Origin: Tetracentron sinense | Lineage: Eukaryota; Streptophyta; Magnoliopsida; Trochodendrales; Trochodendraceae | NCBI GenBank assembly: GCA_015143295.1 | Contig: CM026552.1 | Span: 61,932,944 to 61,996,943, forward strand | Direction of reading: 5' to 3' | DNA: 64,000 nucleotides | Shown: positions 60,136-64,000 of the stretch, one piece after another | Layout: every line of letters starts with the position of its first letter | Numbering within the stretch: position 1 is the first letter of the stretch | Notes under the pieces: generated by a model | What the model was told of the DNA's origin: nothing | The model's input: the letters and a program-made list of their open reading frames with translations, nothing else | Database searches by the model: none | Program-made: the position numbers and the translations under genes

Positions 60136-63100
60136 CAAGGTTCTAAATGTCGATATCGCTCGACATGTCGGAACCGCGGAAAAAAGATATATCGGAGATA
60201 TATCGGAAGATATATCGTTTATCGGTGATTTTTGGAAAAAATGACAAAAAATAGGGCAAAATATGGAATTTTGTAGTGAAAATTCAGGAAATGTTAAAAT
60301 AGATGTTAATACACCTTTTAGAATAAAAACATTTAAAAAAACAACAATGTATACAAGAGATGCAATAAGAAGAGAGCAAAGATGTGCGTGAACGAGTGAT
60401 AATAATGTATGATTGATTCATGTTTCATTCATTTCTCATATCAATCATAAATTCATAATTTATAAGATTCATAATAATACAAAAAAACATAATACAACCC
60501 ACCAAAAAACCTACAATCACCACCAGAAGGAGTTACGCGGAGGTTCGATGTCATCATCTCTGTCTTGACTTGGCTGGCTAGAGTGCTGATTCTCCACATA
60601 CGTACAATACTGTGCCCAACTCATCACATTATGGTACATGGATGTATACTCATGTACATAATGTTGGTAGTAATCTGGGCTAAGATGTAGTAACACGCCA
60701 ATTGGTGGATACTGTGGGTGATTGGGCACAACTGCCACAGGCACTGGGATTTGGAAATTGTCTCCTCCATACTCATATGGAGGTGGCTCATATCCTGAGA
60801 CATATCCATAAGGATATTGATCCTGTGTGGAATGTGAATAACTATGTTCTTGAGAGCCTGATGCCTGTGACTGTGTATCCTGGTCATGGCTGGAGAACCA
60901 TGTATGTTGAGACCCTCTGGAACTAGAGCCCGAATGTTCCGTGCCCCCAAACCAAGCATCGTGTCCCACATCTCGTTCTTTGCCCTTGCCCTTGCCCTGA
61001 CCCCTGCCCCTGCCCCTGCCCTGGCTTCCTCGAAGAGGGACGTAATGAATCGGTTGGCTTTCTGCTGGATGTGAAAGTGGGGCACCATGATCTTGGTCCT
61101 GTGTGGCATGGTCAAAGTCAGCCTCTGCGGTGAATGGGCTCAGAGGCCTCTGCTCTGGCTCAACTCCGATGTTACCTCCATCCCCAGGACTGTCGCCGCC
61201 TCCGTCACTCTCATCATGGTCATCAGACTCATCACCACCCTCACTATTACTATTGGACAATCTACTTGTCCCAGCGGTTCTTGCACTTGAAGTCTCAGGA
61301 CCTTTTGGACTTCTGATCATCTCATCAAATGATTCTGTGCTAAAGCTGCTCCTGCTGCCGCTAGTGCTAGACCCCACTTCTGTAGCAATAACCCTTTCTA
61401 CATCGATGCCCATCTCAATGGCCGCGCTAGCTATAACTGCGTTTGGACGCCCATCATCTTCATCAAGTGATGAAACCTTAACCCACTCAGAAAGTGGATT
61501 ATCTTGATCCTCAGTGGCACCGATTAACATCAGGTCTAAAGGATCCTGCTCAGGTTGCTTCCCAGTGTCAATCTGCAGTTGCCTGAGTCGCAGCTTCATA
61601 TTATAGTGACAGAAGACCAGTTTTTGCAGCTTTTTGTAGCCAAGTCGGTTCCGCTGCTTTGTGTGGATGAGGGCAAATGTACTCCAGTTTCGCTCACATG
61701 CTGAAGATGAAGCAGTCTGTGCTAACACGCGAGCCGCCAATTTTCTGAGGGTCGGACAGTCGGTTCCGTACATTTGCCACCAATCAGCTGACAATTAAAT
61801 GATGTTATCCATTAGTTTCATATATATTTTGATGTAGAGAAAATAACATATAATTACTTTATTGAGAAGAAATTACTCACATGGCGTCATCCTAGACCTT
61901 CCTTCCTTAGCAGCAGTTCTTCCAAAGCTCCCTCGCGCATCCCTGAAGCATACTAGCTATAGATTTTGAGAAAACATGTTCCAATTAGATAAAATATATT
62001 AGAATGCAATAATGCACATAAATATGCTATAGTTAATGAGATAAAGACATTTCACCTCATTCCCGAAGTCTCCCTTTCTCTTACACTTCGGGTCCAACGT
62101 CTCGAAGACGTCGTGAACAGCCTTCATTAAGTCATCCCGATTCCCCAATTTGTGGTTATAGTGATACTTTGGGTTCAAATAATATGCTGAAATGTGAAAA
62201 TTATACGACATGCAATTAGTATTACAAGCATGCAATAACTTTAATGTAAACATCTAATAAACATCAAACTTACCAGCAGCATGAAGGGGATGCTCCATTG
62301 TCTTATCCCAACGAGCATCGATAATCTTGTGGACCCACTTGTATCCACGAGGGGACACATTCTTTATCGACAACTTCATTACCCGCATTAATTCGTACAC
62401 AGAACCCATAGTCGGCCACTTATCTGCATCTATCACCCTTAAGACACAGTAAATAGGCTCTAGTATGGCAGCCGTATCATTCACTTTGTCCCAAAATTTG
62501 TTATTAAGGACAATGTCCTCAACTTTTTTTGCCAAAATAGTGCGCCTTTGTCCATATTCTGCCCAATCAGTCCCAGTGAATAATGCCTTTAGTCCAATTT
62601 TATGTTTGGACAAACTCTCTAAGGCAATAAAATTCGTGGCGAAGCGCGTCGCCCCTGGCCGTACTATTTCACCACCACACAAAGCCCTCATCTTTGCTAG
62701 AACCCAACTGTGGTTGTATATGAAGTTGGTTACCGTTCTTGCCTCGTCAATAACCTCCTTCACAGATTTCCTTTCTCCTATTGCCTGTAACATCAGGTCT
62801 ATGCAATGGGCTGCGCAAGAGGTCCAGTATAAGGGATACTTTTTCATAAGCATCTTCTCAGCCTTCACGAAGGCACTCCCATTATCAGTCACCACCTGGA
62901 CTACATTTTTCTTTCCCACTTCCTCTACAACACCCTTCATTAAGTCATATATATATTTTGCATCCTTTATATTATCAGATGCATCAATGGACTTTAAAAA
63001 TATTGTCCTTCCCTGACTGTACACCATAAAGTTGATGATCGAAAGCCTAGTGGGTCCTGTCCAACCATCACACATAATAGTGACACCAAAGTTTTCCCAC

Positions 63101-64000
63101 GTTGGTTTTAGAGTGTCAATATAGTCTTTCATCTCCTTCTCCTCTGCGTCTAAGTATTTTCCTGTAATCTCATATGGAGAAGGAGGCTCTACCCCCGGCC
63201 CAACCCGTTCTGCCTCGTGAATCATGTTTTTAAACTGTGGGGTTGAGGCTGCATTAGCAGGCACATGACTATGTATGAAAAACTTGGATACAGCTGTTCC
63301 AAGCGCTTCCACCAGACTTCCTCCACTCCACATTTCCTTCAGCCGCTTCTGTTTTGCATTTCGACTTTTGTACAGAGATGAATCATGTGGCAGATCCGGG
63401 ACTTTCATGCTTTGGCTGCGGCCAAACATACCATGTGGTTGTGTCCCAGTCCCATAATCAGATGTCCTACCAGTCGAACCAGATGGTCCTGCTCCGACAC
63501 TGCCTCTGAAATCGGCAGACCGCATGCGAGCTGCAAATGAACGCTCCTGATCTCTGTCCCACTGCTGGCGCATAGATTGACGATAGCCCTGTCGATATGC
63601 TAGCATTTCGTCATCTCCAATACAGTCGATTGGGTATAAAGTATCATCTTCGTCGTCATCATCCACATCTACTGGTGGCTGTAGACCACGCCTTATTTCT
63701 TGACGGATTGCCTTTTGCTCTGCGACATGCTCCAGTCTCTGCTTAGCCCCAATGGTAAGGTTAACCTTCATAGCTTGTCTGACCTCCATCGGACAACTTG
63801 GACAGTCTGCCACATTCGAATCACCCCCGGCAAGATGCCACTTTAACCGGGTAATTTCACCGCTCCTTATTTTTTTGCCACAATAATTACATATTGCTCC
63901 ATTCTTGTTCCCTTCTATTTGTTTGCCATGCGACCAACCTATGTCCCGTACCATCTCCTAGTGGATCACCAATAAATATTAATGTCAAACACATAATATA
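60136..64000 (-). mobile_element. BED-hAT DNA transposon, one end plus transposase gene (partial)
   Basis: The presumed terminal repeat CAAGGTTCTAAATGTCG starts at 60136, where similarity to hAT element A breaks off. Subterminal GATATATCGG repeats (60185-60230) follow. The transposase gene is transcribed toward this end. The other terminus and the 8-bp target copy lie right of the window. Confidence 0.75.
60517..63954 (-). CDS. hAT transposase with BED zinc finger and RG-rich tail, 4 exons
   Basis: Exons are 63954-62274, 62186-62056, 61956-61881 and 61787-60517. All introns are GT-AG, the first with a perfect GTAAGT donor. The spliced frame is 1052 codons with no stop. The start is the first ATG after an in-frame TAG two codons upstream. 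Domains in order: BED finger (C22, C25, H40, C51), a long acidic linker (DVDDDDEDD), the DUF659 core with CDGWTG near residue 300 and the TDNGS and AAHCIDLML blocks, and the exon-2 LNPKYHY block. Exon 4 holds the hAT dimerisation region with SSSACERNWS, whose E completes the D-D-E set. A tail of about 300 residues follows, with GRGRGRGQGKGKGKERD and Q/Y/S-rich sequence. Key residues look intact, so it may be active or domesticated. Confidence 0.9.

Noticed and set aside
61103-61507. 134-residue plus-strand frame
   Set aside because: Antisense of the low-complexity part of the hAT transposase.

Overview
The window is nuclear DNA of a flowering plant. It has long nested LTR retrotransposons primed by initiator-Met tRNA, several hAT elements and MITEs with 8-bp target duplications, GT-AG introns in plant-type genes, and no operon structure, rRNA, tRNA or CRISPR. 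I cannot name the species. About 90% is transposon-derived or non-coding.

Layout. 1-10157: the tail of a Ty1/copia polyprotein with its 3' LTR (228-2430), a fragment of another LTR element, and a second copia LTR (5526-10157). Two solo LTRs of one Ty3/gypsy family are inserted here: 2804-5175 (minus, duplication gtgcg) and 7396-9845 (plus, duplication agaaa). 11079-35173: one minus-strand copia element with duplication gggaa on both sides. It carries a solo LTR of a different family in its 3' LTR (13202-17705, duplication atata), and a complete gypsy element in its integrase region (19353-29111, duplication gcatt). The solo LTR itself holds a 61/96-bp satellite array, interrupted by a copia LTR fragment. 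The gypsy element has an almost intact pol, a gag with two nonsense codons, and a 148-bp GT-AG intron-like segment between gag and protease.

35179-60135: host DNA with one recognisable host gene, a class I peptide-chain-release-factor-like protein on the minus strand. Four exons lie at 53917-52546 and the last codes only GMKPLK-stop at 36035-36015. The intron between them is 16.5 kb and contains a LINE fragment, four hAT elements, two LTRs and a fold-back MITE. The GGQ-bearing first exons were not found and may lie beyond the right edge. Other host-like sequence is a broken EF-hand (calmodulin-like) fragment near 58.6-58.8 kb.

60136-64000: one end of a hAT transposon with a complete four-exon BED-finger/hAT transposase gene (1052 codons, minus strand), inserted into an older hAT element. 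Its other terminus is outside the window.

Nested insertions and their target duplications give a relative history: the copia element first, then the gypsy element and the other solo LTR inside it, then the copia fragment inside the satellite of that solo LTR. The most notable signals are the gypsy gag-pol intron, the LTR modules that are swapped between copies of one family, and the very long intron of the release-factor gene.
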